Below, piece after piece: positions 13,239 through 33,439 of a stretch of 64,000 bases of DNA. Both the position numbers and the translations under genes were made by a program. The notes under the pieces are model-generated. The model was not told the origin of the DNA. It saw only the letters and a program-made list of their open reading frames with translations, and did no database searches. The stretch's first letter is position 1. Every line of letters starts with the position of its first letter. Source of the DNA: Larimichthys crocea (lineage: Eukaryota > Chordata > Actinopteri > Sciaenidae); assembly GCF_000972845.2 (NCBI RefSeq), contig NC_040017.1:20966742-21030741 (forward strand). Direction: 5' to 3'.

Positions 13239-13325
13239 TACAGCCATTATCTGTAACCACTTATCCTTATCAGGGTCACAGGGGCCTGGAGCCTCTCCCA
13301 GCTGACTCTGGGAGGAGGTCTTCTA
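13239..13325 (+). repeat. Common teleost interspersed-repeat fragment
   Basis: The segment runs through 'CCACTTATCCTTATCAGGG' into a 'TCCCAGCTGACTCTGGG'-type sequence, a motif order I recognise from very abundant fish repeats. It is a truncated fragment with no coding potential. Confidence 0.55.
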
Positions 13326-13421
13326 CATGTGTGTCAATAATATTGTATAAGATGTGTGAGCAGGGTTCAGGCTTTTTTGTTCGCTGGACAAATAACTTTG
13401 AAATGTTCAAATTTTAACAGT

Positions 13422-13478
13422 GTGTCTGGAAGAGCATTGATAATCTATTGAATAGATTATCAGTGCTCTTCCAGACAC
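13422..13478. repeat. Near-perfect inverted repeat (hairpin)
   Basis: Two 28-bp arms (GTGTCTGGAAGAGCA..TGATAATCTATT) are separated by one base and differ at a single position, T/C, which would still pair as G:U in RNA. No longer transposon is visible around it. It could be a palindromic MITE remnant, a small-RNA hairpin or a cruciform-prone site. It lies in the tsr1-taok1 intergenic region. Confidence 0.8.
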
Positions 13479-13499
13479 TTTGGTGCTTATTGTGTTCCC

Positions 13500-15230
13500 T
13501 GTGTGTGAGCGTGAGCGTATGTTTATATACACAGTTACTTAAACCCACCTCTGAAAAGGACAGTCTTCTCTTTCATCGTTCTCTGATACTTAATCATATT
13601 TCTCATCATTATATGATGTCTCATCCTCTTTCCAGTTATCTAGTTGAAGAGTTCACAAGAGTAGCAGGAGGAGAGAGACAACAATAATAAAATTACAGAG
13701 CCTCTGATGCAATGACCTTGGCCAAAATACAGCTGGTTATTCAGAGAACATATTCCTGCCAATACAACATCCTTAAGTTACTGGATCTCATGCAGTATAA
13801 CTAAGCCTGAGAACTTTATCTAACATGACAAAATTCATCACTGCCGTGGCTACTAGCCCCAACACCTCTACCTGTCTATCAGCTACTACACCCGTCAACT
13901 ACCACCTGTAAGTCTATCATACCATCAATCAACGTATGGTATCACAGTTCTAGAGAAAAAATAACTCTAATTCACTCATAAAGTTACTGCAAGTGGCAGT
14001 TATCTAAACATAGACTAGGACACAGTTAAGGTTGCATAATGTGTACTGAATGGCCATGACATGGCTGTTTTTCTCTGCATCCCGTGTTATTGCAAAAACA
14101 ACACAACACCATCATGATATATATCATTAAGTATCTGAAGAACGCTTTGCCCCGAAAAAGATGCATTAGGGAAGAAGATAGGACAGGGAGAGTAATGCAC
14201 AATTACAGTACATTGCTGATAGATGAGGACGAATATGAGGAAACATGACGTCTTCTTTAACTGTCACCATCAACATTATTATCATTTATTTTGATATGCC
14301 CGCTTGTTGAAGAGCATAGCAACAAGGAACATTTAAGTGATCCAAAAATAATTTATTAAATACAGCTGAATTTAAACAAACCATACAGTTTTATGTCAGT
14401 GAGTGTGGGTGTTGGTTGCTATGAAACAAGGCTACATTAAAGACAATCACAAATGAAATAAAACCGAAGTGGTTGCCTGCATTATCGTTGTATCGTTGTT
14501 ATTGTTGCCTTTATTTCCTCTGGTTGTACAACACACATGCAGCACCAGTCACAAGTCCCTCTGAAGAGGAAACATGTCAAAGTAATGCAGCCCCCTTCAC
14601 TTGCATTCAAGCAGATCCAAAAGCCCTAAGAGCCAACTTGAGAAGAACTTTGCCATTTGTTGGCTTTGCAACAGTCAAGTTATTGTACAGGCTCAGTTAC
14701 CATGTGGCTAGAGAGAGAACGTTTGAACTTGAAGAAGGGGCTACAGGGGTTTCCTCTGTACACTGTTACATCATGCACGAGCCCACCAAATGCAGAGAAT
14801 GCATTAGTAAACAATAGCTGACTCTCATGCTCTGCCTGAAGGAAAAAACTGCATACTGTTGGTCTGCTGATGAAGGATTCTTCAAGTATGATGTAAGTAC
14901 AATCTATGCACCCAGTCATCCCTGAAAATCTTTATTAAATTAATGGAAATTCTGTTACATTTATTCTAATTGTCAGAACCTGTTCAGAAATTAAACAATC
15001 AATTATTTACTTCAAATATTCCAAATATCTTATTAGAGCTGCAGCAGTAGAATACTTTTGTTTTCATTGGTTTATTCCTTGGTGTGGACCATTAACGTAT
15101 TAGTAACATATTTGTGTAAATGTGTGTGCTTTTGGATTTTTTTTTTTTGCTGAGGTATTGCTAATATACTGCAAAGCATATTCACTGCAAGTTCATTTGT
15201 GTTTAATAATCATAAAGTACTACATACACT
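13500..15230. other. Intergenic stretch without recognised features
   Basis: A/T-rich sequence with only short chance open frames; the longest (14473-14817) lacks codon bias and flanking splice sites. I see no gene, RNA or clear repeat boundary here. Confidence 0.6.
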
Positions 15231-15231
15231 T

Positions 15232-15985
15232 ACAGAAGCACAGTTATAGCATATGACATGCATGGCACTACTTAGAAAAGAAAGAGTTCAGTTGTGTTTT
15301 TTTTCATGTGTTTTTGGGCCTTTTGATCATCAACAAAACTACTGGCCAGTCTGGCATTAGATTTGTGTTCAGCCCACTTTTGTGAAGACTTATGGTATTC
15401 TCATGAAGTTTGATTTTAGTTAACCTTAGTTTAAATAAATCTGCTCGAACAACAAAAGTTTGCTATCAATATTTATGACACCCAGATAATTAATTATTAC
15501 ATTTTTACCTTTTCTCAGGTGCCATCATCAATAGCTTTCCACTTGTAAATAAGAAATAAACACAATTAAATTGGCAAAATTGGAACAAATGAAACAGACT
15601 CACTACAAGGGGTTTCAAGATATGAATACTTTACAAATAATCAAAAATCAATTCTACTTTTCAAAAAGGAATTTTCCACTGAGAGGTAATACTATAATTT
15701 ATAGCTATTATGTTACTTTACCTATATACTTGAAAACAAGTATGTTGTTAAATGTTTTATAAGAGCTTTACTAAGTTCCTATAAAGGAGCACAATTACAG
15801 CATATAACATACATGGCACTACTTAAAAGAGGAAGAGTTCAGTTGAAACTGCTTTTTTTTAATCAACACAACTACTGGCCAGTCTGACATAAATTTGGTC
15901 CAACACTGCTCAAGATTTTGGTAGTCCCATGAGGTTTACATTAGGTTAAATAAATCTGCTTAAACAATAAAATAATTGATGATGA
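15232..15985 (+). repeat. Diverged direct duplication of about 200 bp
   Basis: The block 15232-15455 (CATGGCACTACTTA, AGTTCAG, ACTACTGGCCAGTCTG, then AAATAAATCTGCT) recurs in the same order at 15786-15985 with substitutions and small indels, about 555 bp apart. It indicates an old local duplication. The unit is unidentified. Confidence 0.75.
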
Positions 15986-16037
15986 AGTATTGTTATGTTT
16001 TAATTGTCTTTAAATAGATAATAAAATGACATAAAAT

Positions 16038-17330
16038 TATTAAATTGGCAGACTCTCTGGGGGATCAGAGGGGGATAAATACAGACAAAGTTGGTTTGTC
16101 TGAGTCTCTACAACTCCTCCCTTAATATATCAGACACTCCAAGTCAAGTCCAGTAGCTATTGAACTGGCTTGTGCAATAAATAAGTGCAATTTTCTCATG
16201 CATGCATACTGCACTTTAAACAATCAGTGTATTCTCTGTACAGTCTCTCAAAGACTAAATTCTTTAAAGGTTTTAGACTTACATATTGCATAGTTCACTG
16301 TTACTTGTTCTTTTTTTTACTGTTACTGGTTTTATTTAACTGTTATTTATACATGTGTATATAGTGTTAAATAGGATATGTATTGGTGCATATTACTAAA
16401 GTTTTGTTTTCTTTCTATCACTTACTATCTCACTTACCGTTTGGGAGCTGCTGTAACACAAACAATTTCCCTGCAGGGATTAATAAAGTATTTCTGATTC
16501 TGATTCTGATTCTGACTTGTAACTATGGAAACTTTACAATTATTAAAATCAACTGTACAGAAAAGCATAGATAATAAAATGAACAAAAATGATTAAATTA
16601 GCAGACTCTCTGGGGATCAGAGGGGATAAATAAGTTGGTTTCTAAATATGAAAACTTTACATTCATTAAAATCAACTGTACTTTTCAGAAAAGCATAGAT
16701 AAAAAATGAATAAACAGATAATAAAATGAATAAAAATGACATAAAATGATTAATTTGGCAGACTCCCTGGGGGATCAGAGGGGATAAATACAGACAAAGT
16801 TGGTTTCTAACTATGAAAACTTTACAACCATTAAAATCATGTACTTTTCAGAAAAGCATAGATAATACAAACCATTAAAATCATGTACTTTTCAGAAAAG
16901 CATAGATAATACAATGAACAAATAGATAATAAAATGACATAAAATGATTAAATCGGCAGACTCTCGGGGGATCAGAGGGGGATAATAAATAAGTTGATTT
17001 CTAACTATGAAAACTTTACAATCATTAAAATCAACTGTACTTTTCAGAAAAGCATAGATAATAAAATGAACAAAAATGACATAAAATGATTAAATTGGCA
17101 GACTCAGGGGATCAGAGGAGGATAATAAACAAGTTGGTTTCTAACTATGAAAACTTTACAATCATTAAAATCAACTGTACTTTTCAGAAAAGCATAGATA
17201 ATAAAATGAATAAATAGATAATAAAATGACATAAAATGATTAAATTGGCAGACTCAGGGGGTCAGAGGGGGATAAATAAGTTGATTTCTAATTCTAACTA
17301 TGAAAACTTTACAATCATTTCATAAAAGCA
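16038..17330 (+). repeat. Minisatellite of about 145-200 bp units, six copies
   Basis: The landmark GGCAGACTC..GGGGATCAGAGG, preceded by ATAAAATGATTAAATT, occurs near 16038, 16594, 16748, 16945, 17088 and 17237. Between landmarks the units share AACTATGAAAACTTTACAA, ATTAAAATCAACTGTACTTTTCAG and AAAAGCATAGATAATA. One unit carries a small internal duplication (about 16830-16910). Between copies one and two sits a retroelement tail (about 16260-16517). Confidence 0.9.
16260..16517 (+). mobile_element. 3' end of a LINE/SINE-type retroelement
   Basis: The sequence runs through GGGAGCTGCTGTAACA and TTTCCCTGCAGGGATTAATAAAG into a tail of four TGATTC units. This end structure is very common in teleost non-LTR elements. 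It has no coding region and is inserted within the minisatellite, which dates the insertion relative to repeat expansion. Confidence 0.65.
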
Positions 17331-17449
17331 TTTTCCTTTGAGAGCTAATATTACTTTTACTTTACTATACCTTGATACTTTTACCACAAAAGTAAATGTT
17401 TTTGCCAGAGTTCAGTATTTTCTCTCCTATATATATCTATATATTACAT

Positions 17450-18130
17450 ATTATAGGCCGAGTGTTTTTTAATGATGTCTCCGCCTCTGGATGTTTTTGG
17501 GTCAGAGAGAGTTTACTGCACATCCAGCAGGCAGCAGGCAGCACAGGGCGGAACTGCAGCTCGCAGTATATGTCGAAGGAAGAACAAGAGCTTCAACCAA
17601 AACTTAGCCAAGTTTGTTAACAATGCCAGCTGGGTTAAACCCACCCTCGCTCCCTTGGTGTTTCCTAACAGCACCGCGGACAGTCTCCCGGCTGGTTTGT
17701 GCGTGTTTTTCAGCAGCTGTTTGAACTTCCCTCACATCCTCCACGACGTTATTTTCAAGAAGGGAGAGGCGGCGGTTGCGCACTCGGCAGCCATCTTTGG
17801 ACCTGCCTGGGAGTGGGACTTCTTTCTGGCACCCCCGGTTACTTCGAGGGTGGGGATCTCTCTCTCACTCTCTCACTCTCTCTCACTCTTTCCTCTCCTA
17901 TCTATCTAAGCTGTAATAACACACAAATCTGTATGTTAGAGCCGACTTGACAGCGTTTGAAACCACGAGGATTTGGCGTACAGAGACACGCCGCGTCGCG
18001 GGATGAAACAGGAAGGAGACTTTAATAATCCCTGAAAAAAAAAAACTGTGTTGAAATACAACGACAGAGAGAGAGAGAGAGCTGAAAGCTGAAAGCTGAA
18101 AGCTGAAAGCTGGCCTGTCAGGGAGAGAGG
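17450..18130 (+). promoter_or_regulatory. taok1: taok1 promoter and first non-coding exon region
   Basis: G+C and CpG content rise compared with the upstream repeats. A YY1-type GCCATCTT motif lies near 17790, followed by CT tracts (17860-17895) and GA-rich sequence with a four-copy GCTGAAA repeat (about 18080-18112). A good donor, AGAGG|GTGAGT, lies at 18130/18131 and could splice to the acceptor at 21196/21197 just before the start codon. The 145-codon open frame across 17472-17909 has no homology I recognise and probably reflects GC-rich UTR/promoter DNA. The transcription start is not fixed. Confidence 0.5.
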
Positions 18131-18486
18131 GTGAGTTTCAGCTAACACACACACACACACACATATACAGGTTAGCCTCAGCTAATTTAGCCATTTCTGT
18201 CCCTTAAACGACACTAACTTTGGCTCAAGTCCGCGTCAAGTCGTCGACTGTTTCAGCTTTTAGGTTTAAAAACAAACCGAGGGTGTTGCTGCTGCTGCTC
18301 GGGTCGTTTAATCGTATGACACGTAACTTAGCTTAGCGTTTAAGTTTGGTGTGTGTGTGGCTAACATTACAGTCAGTGTGTGTGTGTGTGTGTCTGTGTT
18401 GTTAGTTTGTTAAAAGCATTTGCGTGGCAAAGAAAGTGACATTAAGTTGCTTTCTCTAAGTCTCAGTGACGTGTTAACATAGCCAC

Positions 18487-18518
18487 AGGTAACAACAACA
18501 ACAACAACAACAACAACA
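18487..18518. repeat. (AAC)n microsatellite
   Basis: About ten AAC triplets in the putative first intron of taok1. Confidence 0.9.
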
Positions 18519-18728
18519 GGTAAAGGCTGGGGCTGCTACACCAGAAATGATACTTTGGTTTCACTCTAAGGTCAAATAACACCACAGTGCTGTGTTTATA
18601 CTCACTATAAAACTCCTCATACTCTGATTAATGCACTGTGACGTGAACAAACGCTGGATTACAAAGATTGTCATCTTTGCATGTTATTATTTGATTTTAA
18701 AGGGTTACTAGTGGTTGACATTGTTTGA

Positions 18729-18730
18729 TT

Positions 18731-18765
<35 letters not shown>

Positions 18766-18791
18766 GGATATATATACTTTAATAGATAGAT

Positions 18792-18832
<41 letters not shown>

Positions 18833-18903
18833 CTTTATTTGTAGATAGATATACATACGTTATTGATAGATAGACTTTATTTATAGGTAGATATGCATAC
18901 TTT

Positions 18904-18964
<61 letters not shown>

Positions 18965-19280
18965 CAGACTTTATTTATAGATAGATATACATACTTTAAT
19001 GATAGATAGATAGACTTTATTTGTAGATAGATATACATACTTTATAGATAGATAGAAACATAGATAGACAGACTTTATTTATAGGTAGATATACATACTT
19101 TACTGATAGATAGAAAGATAGATAGATAGACTTTATTTATAGGTAGATATACATACTTTATTGATAGATAGACTTTATTTATAGATAGATATACATACTT
19201 TATAGATAGATAGACTTTATTTGTAGATAGATATACATACTTGGTAGGTAGATAGATAGATAGATAGATAGATAGATATA
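18729..19280. repeat. Large (GATA)n array with higher-order structure
   Basis: Several GATA blocks, the longest about 60 bp, alternate with copies of a module containing GACTTTATTTATAG, TAGATATACATACTTTA and TGATAGATAGA. It is therefore a composite satellite, not a plain microsatellite. It abuts the end of a reverse-oriented retroelement at about 19262, whose tetranucleotide tail probably seeded it. It lies in the first intron of taok1. Confidence 0.92.
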
Positions 19281-19500
19281 CTTTATTAATCCTAAATTGG
19301 GAAATTACAGTGCAGCAGCATTACACACACAGAAGTGACAATAGACAACATAAGGATAAAAATATAAAGAACAAACTATACATGATAAAATATCAAAACA
19401 GCAATAGTAAATAAAATATATTGTACAAAAAGTATATACAGAAAATTGGCAGTGTTGATTTGGTGCAAAAGTAAGAAAGGAGAAGTGTGCAGTGTGACTG
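19262..19500 (-). mobile_element. Reverse-oriented retroelement end, copy 1
   Basis: The sequence starts ATACTTTATTAATCCTAAATT, continues GGGAAATTACAGTGCAGCAG and ACAACATAAGGATAAAAATA, and matches 49569-49775 closely over about 200 bp. TTTATTAATCC..GGAAATT is the reverse complement of the usual fish non-LTR tail. It has no coding capacity. Confidence 0.75.
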
Positions 19501-21196
19501 TAGATTTTTTGATTTTTGTTTTGTTTTGTTTTTGCCATGGATTGGACAGAAAGAAAAAAAAAAAGACTCAACTGATAAGTTAAGATTAAAATATCTGGAA
19601 ACTCTCTTTCCGCTGCGTCCGAAAGCTGTCGCTGTTATGTCAAGACAAGACAAGATAATCACTAGTCAAAAATGCTCACCAGCACCCCCCCCTTCCTACC
19701 TCCCTATAGCTGTGCGAACAGGAAATGCTGAGAAATGCAGCGCAGTGAGGACATACATCGGGAATTCCAGCCCTCCAGCTTTGTTGTCCTGTCCTGCTGC
19801 ATTTTTGTGCATCTGTGTGTGTGTGCGTGCGCGCAATGGTGTTTTACGAAGGTGTCAGTTATCATCACTCACTTTTGTGTCGCTCACGTGTTCCTCCACC
19901 ACAGTTGGAGGAGAGAAAAAAAAATGCCATCATGAGATATGACAACAAGGCTCATTCATGAGCAACAATGTAGTAAAAGGACAATGGGCAATAAAGAGGC
20001 ACACAGTGCCACATGGTAATGAGGCTTTATTTCAGTGGCTCCGTGGCTGCATCTGTGTGGAATAGTGAGTCGTTCAGTGTTGTTGTGAGACAAAAGATGT
20101 CTGCTTGAACTGGGGGCTGTTTCTCCCAAGGCTGGAGGAAAAGAAGTCTTGTGACTCTAGCGTCAGCTCTGCATCTGTTTGCAGCTGATCATCTGAGCCT
20201 GCATGGACTCAGTAAACTTTGCTCAGTGATCTTTTTTTTTACAGTCTACATCTGTATTACAGCAGTTTCAGGCTGTATAATGAACGATTTAATAGGCAGC
20301 AAATAGTTAAACGTCTTAAAAAGCCTGACTGTGGAGTTGTTTAATCTGTTTAATTTAAAGGAGGGGTTCACCTAAAATAAAATAAAAAAAGAAACCCACG
20401 TTTAACTTCATATCTAGTCATGCGGATTGCAGATGGATGTCCTAAATGTCCCACCCAGGAGTTTAAGTTTTTTAAATGTAGTTTTTCAATTCGCCGAGCG
20501 CCACAAACAAATCTGTATTGTACTTGTGGCCGTGGATTCTCCTCTGCGATTTTGGTGAACCGACCCTTTTTTTAATCGCTCGTGGAACAACTATATAGAC
20601 AATGCTTGGTATGTTTGAGGACATGTGTTTACCGAGTACTTACAGGTTTAACAAGTAGTCCCATCACTGGAATGCTTTGTTTCGGTTCAGGCATCTGTCT
20701 CACAGCGTAAGCAGCGCCGCTCTTACCTCAGCTTCTTTGTTTTTCGAGCTGGAGGTTGTCGCCTGCGAGACGTCTCTTTGTACCTTTCCACACATCTGTC
20801 TGTCTACATACCAGTCACTGAAGGCGTGAAGGGGAGTTTTGTCAGGACACAGCCCACTGATTTTCCTTACTGTAGGTGCCGTTACTATGGAAACAAGAGA
20901 CCTATCACTCGCTTACCTCAGGATTTCCGACCGGCCGTTCCCCCACATTTGCACCTGACATCATGGTTCACTTCGTGTTTTGCGTAGCCTTCTCTCGTTC
21001 AGGTTAACAGCCTCTGGTGTGTAGCACATGTGGACATCTCACCCCCAACAGCATCCAGATAAACGTCTTTAATCCACTCTTGGATCATATTGTACTTCTC
21101 TGCTGTCCATTCAGTGTTAGTAATGGAGCCCATATTCATTAGGTTGTTGTGTGTTTTTCTTTCGGTGTACTCATTCTTTGTTTTTCCTGCTTTCAG

Positions 21197-21318
21197 CTCT
21201 GACCACATATGAGACCGCTGTCCTGCAGATGAGCCATCGGTGGGGGCTTCCAAGTCGCTGTCGCAGACCCAGATAGTTCCTGGCGGCAGCGGCATTGCCC
21301 CCCCCCCACAATCCCACT
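21197..21318 (+). other. taok1: taok1 5' UTR segment with upstream ORFs
   Basis: The exon starts after the acceptor TTTCAG at 21196. Two upstream ATGs precede the coding start: one opens a 7-codon frame (21209-21232), and another at 21229 opens a short frame that also closes before the start. A C8 run precedes the start codon. These may dampen translation. Confidence 0.6.
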
Positions 21319-29558
<8,240 letters not shown>

Positions 29559-30417
29559 ATCCTCCGTCAGCCCCGGAGTTAGAGGTTGAGCGTGCGCGTG
29601 CGGGTTGGGGGGTTGGGATGTAGAATCCAACAAACACAGCAGGACAGAGTATCGGCTGAGGTCTGCCGCTCTGTGTCTGTCTTCCTCCGGTTCTACCGTG
29701 TACAGATGTGGATGTGTGATGAAATAAATGTTGCTCAGGTCAAAAGGGCTGGAAGATACGCAGCCCGTCCTCACGGCAGTTTATCGGCACACATACAGAT
29801 CCTTAAATTTATGTTACATAAGCAATTTGAGTGTCAACACATAATACTCCCATTTGTTTTTATTTACAGCTCTCTCCTACGGAATTTAAAAAAAATATAT
29901 ATATATGTTTCATGCTACAGCCATTGCTCTCATTTTGCACATGAAACACTGTTAAAAAGCCTTTGACACGTGTTAATTAAGTCCCTTAGAAATGTGGTAT
30001 CAAACAATCACAGTAAATTGAATCTTATTTAGCACCCCTCCCCCCCTCCTTCATATTCAGTTATACACTGGTCGATTCTCTGACGGTGGTTTTAAAATGC
30101 AGCAGACCTGACTAGAAATGCTATGCTGTTGTGATACGAGCCTGCTGTAATGGTCATTGTGATAAATTAGATGCTTTGTTCGTTTTATTTTTTTTTTTCG
30201 ATTTCCTCGTCATCAGCCAAAATGAGACTTCAAAAAAATCGGAGCCAAATGAACTAAATCCTAACAGGCTTATGCTACAACACTACTACAGTGCCTTTTT
30301 GAACCTTTTGGTTATAGAAGATCTCAGATGTTTATAGTTTGATATTTTAAATTTGATCCTCAAGTTTCTAATCTGTGCCAGTGTATGTTTAGTTCAGTCT
30401 ATTTTAAAGATTCTTTT

Positions 30418-30560
30418 TCTTGGGCCTTTTCAAGCTTTATTTCTGATAGAGACAGCTGAAGAGTGACAGGAATGCGGGGAGGGAGAGCGAGACAGAGCCA
30501 CAGGTCGGATTCGAACCCTGGGCTTTCCGCAGCAAAGACTGAGCCTTCGCACATGGGTTC
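30418..30560 (-). mobile_element. tRNA-derived SINE-like fragment in taok1 3' UTR
   Basis: CTTTATTTCTGATAGAGACA, a GA-rich purine block and GGATTCGAACC (30507-30517) occur in the order of a common fish repeat. On the minus strand the last motif is a pol III B-box (GGTTCGAATCC) as in tRNA T-arms. No complete tRNA cloverleaf is present. Confidence 0.55.
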
Positions 30561-32342
30561 AGTCTGTTTTACACCTGTGATTTTAGTTCCCAAATACTTT
30601 TTTTCTCACATTATTATATTCACTGTGTATACAGTAAAGTTGGTTTAAGTCTTATGAATGGTGAGGTAATAGAAAAATGACTTGTGTATATCAGTAACTA
30701 TATTTTTTAGGGCTTCAGAGTGGTGGTACTCGAGGGGGGGTGAACCCCTCTGTTACAGAGAATGTCGTACACATTCACAGGAGGAAAGAAAAAAAAAAAG
30801 ACACGTTTGCCTTTGAAAACAATCCTAGTATTGATCTGTTGATTTTTATTAGTGCCTTTTTAAAACTGCTGCCTTTTTTAAAGCACTTTATACAGCTAAA
30901 TATGCGTAAGATTAATATGACTTCCTTCTCGCGAAGCACCTGGTGGGTTAGTGTTTTGTCGGTACGTATGTAGGGGAGAGTCGAGCTAACCTGTGCTGTG
31001 ATTTTATTTTTTTAAGGAGCGATTTATCCCCCCCCCCAAGTACAGACAAGGCCAAGTGTATGTCGACATGCAGTATGCGAGTGAAAGCTTTTTCCCCCCT
31101 CTTCCTGCAGCTTCTGAAACTGTAGCTGTCGTCGGCCGTCTCCTCTGTGTGCTTGTGTTGAATTTTGATTGAGTAGAGGTTGTGAGGATGCTGCAGTCTT
31201 TTTACAGTTTCTATAAAACACAAACCGAGTTACCTGAAACGAATCCATTAGTGTACGTGCAGACAAGATAGCTTAGGATCATTGTCATGACCATGACAGC
31301 AGGCTTGGCACTAACTAAGAAAACTACAACACTGTTTTAAAAAAATGTTGGGGTCCAGTTAAGTAACACTAAAAGAAAAAAAAAAAAAGGTGCTAAGTTT
31401 CTAAATGTTACACCATCTCATCAGAACCCAGGAACGAGGGTGACTGAATGAAGCACACGCTCGCACGATGGCATTGTAGCATATACGTGTAAATGTGTAA
31501 AACCCACGTCAACGCACACTCTGTGAAATACAGCCAAATACAAAATAAATGTGGCAAAATAACAAAAAAACAAAACAAAAAAAAAAAGCACTTAGGAATT
31601 CCTTTTGATAACTCTAGCAGCAGCTCCTCTAATAATATCTGTTTCTGTTCGCTCCCTTCTCTCTGGTTTGTGGTTGAAATATCTTTTGGAAATGTTTTAA
31701 CAGCCTCCCTGTTCACATTTTTCTTTCCATGCACAGAATTTAAAACACTTTGTTGGAAAAAAAAAAAGGCCTTTAAGGATAATGATCCAGAGATAATACG
31801 GAGATATATATATATATATACTCCCCTGAATCACAAAGCTGGAGTTAAATGTTCATATGTGTATATTTTATTAAAGAAAACATTTAAAGACTAAACTCAC
31901 ATTTTAAGAAAATCATTTCTAAAACTAACTTTTTTTTTCTTTTTTTTTAACTGATGGACCACACTGATGTAACCCAACCTTTCACTCTCACAGTGAAAGT
32001 GGTGTTGAGTTGTCTGGACGTAGCTCATTGGAAGATATTCTTGGTTTTGTGTACACAGACAGAATGCCGCATATGCATGTATTTGCTGTCATCTCCTACT
32101 TATTTAGTCAGCCAGGCCACCTCTCGATGGACTCGCTGCAGGGTTCGTTCTCCCCTTTACTGCACACGTTTTGACCCTTTGTCCCCATTTCACTCTGATT
32201 CAGAGCCGCCTTTTACATACGCTGGCTCTTTTCTGAACGCCGTACTGTGATGTTATTCATATCACATTTGAGGACACAAAAATGCTGGGGTCGTTTTCTT
32301 TTTTCTTAAAGAAGTGGGATTTGTTTTTGTTTTTTTTTCCAT

Positions 32343-32386
32343 GTGTGTGTGTGTCTGTGTGTGCGTGTGTGTGTGTGTGTGTATGT
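32343..32386. repeat. (TG)n microsatellite
   Basis: An interrupted TG tract within the taok1 3' UTR. Confidence 0.9.
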
Positions 32387-33353
32387 GTATAATCCTACCT
32401 AGAAAGTATGCATCATATCATTGTTACATAATGGTTTGGTCCCAAAACTCTTTTATTGCTACTCGTTCCAGCTACTGTAACACAGTAATAATTTCTTTTC
32501 TGGTTTATTGATATTTGGTAAATAAAAGGGGGAATGTATTTATCATGATCAGATTATTCTTAATTCAAAAAAAGCCAACACCAAGAGTTTGAATGTCAGG
32601 GCCAATCAAACCTCACACACATGCCAACCTTTTAAAGTTTGTATGCACAATTTCTGTTCACTTTTACGTCAATGTCGTGTGCGCAGGAGAGTCTGGATAT
32701 CGTTGTCAATCATTGTCAGTGCTAAGACCTTTCCACCAACCTGGATTTTATTTTTTATTTTCACTTTTAACTTTTGATGTCAATTTTTCTTTTTTTTTTG
32801 TCCTACTGACTGAAAGCACGTGGGATACCGAGAATGAGAATCGGCAACAGAAACATGGTGATCCTTTTTATGGTCAAACACTGTGCCATACCTGAGTTGC
32901 CAAGCCCAGATACCACTGCATTGTCTCATCTCCATGGTTGGACCGATAATCGGGCTGACGGCATGAAATGTATGAAACAAGTTGGTTCTGGTCTAGTGGC
33001 CAAAGTTTTAAAAAAAGAGAAAAAAGAAAGAAAGAGACAGGCAAATTATGAAAAGAGATTGCATTTCTTTGAAGATGTCAGTATTCTTCTTTGGCACATT
33101 TACCACTACGACTCATAATAACCTGTATTAAACTGTATAGATGGTGGAAAACTTTTTTGTTTTTGTTTTGAATGTTCAAAGAGATTATAAGGATACTACA
33201 TAAGAGATGGTAAAGTACTAAAAGTGGATTTAAATTGTGTAAAAAAACAAAACAATAAAAAAAAACAATAAAAATAGGATCAAATTTACTATTTTGTTTG
33301 TATTATATTTACCATTTGTGTTGGCAGAGGGATATTGAACAGAAATCAGCTGT

Positions 33354-33359
33354 AATAAA
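33354..33359 (+). terminator. taok1: taok1 distal poly(A) signal
   Basis: A canonical AATAAA is followed within 15-30 nt by a T/GT-rich segment. Only about 115 bp separate it from the ETS-containing promoter of the next plus-strand gene. Confidence 0.6.
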
Positions 33360-33439
33360 GTAATTTTAGTATAACTTGTCTTGTGTTTTTTCTTTATTTT
33401 TATTATTATTATTCTTCCTATTATTATAATATTGATGCT

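Larger units (their letters stand above)
29559..33360 (+). other. taok1: taok1 3' UTR
   Basis: About 3.8 kb of A/T-rich sequence with no coding exon runs from the stop codon to a strong AATAAA. It contains a tRNA-derived repeat (about 30418-30560), (TA)n at 31805-31821, and (TG)n at 32343-32385. The long 3' UTR fits what is known for this gene in vertebrates. Internal A-rich signals may give shorter forms. Confidence 0.65.

Noticed and set aside
17472..17909. 145-codon open frame in the taok1 promoter region
   Set aside because: No recognisable domain; it ends in CT-repeat-derived Ser/Leu runs and overlaps a CpG-rich promoter. It is better explained as non-coding GC-rich DNA.
30507..30517. 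A tRNA gene on the minus strand
   Set aside because: Only the T-arm-like B-box is present; no acceptor stem, A-box or anticodon arm could be folded around it.
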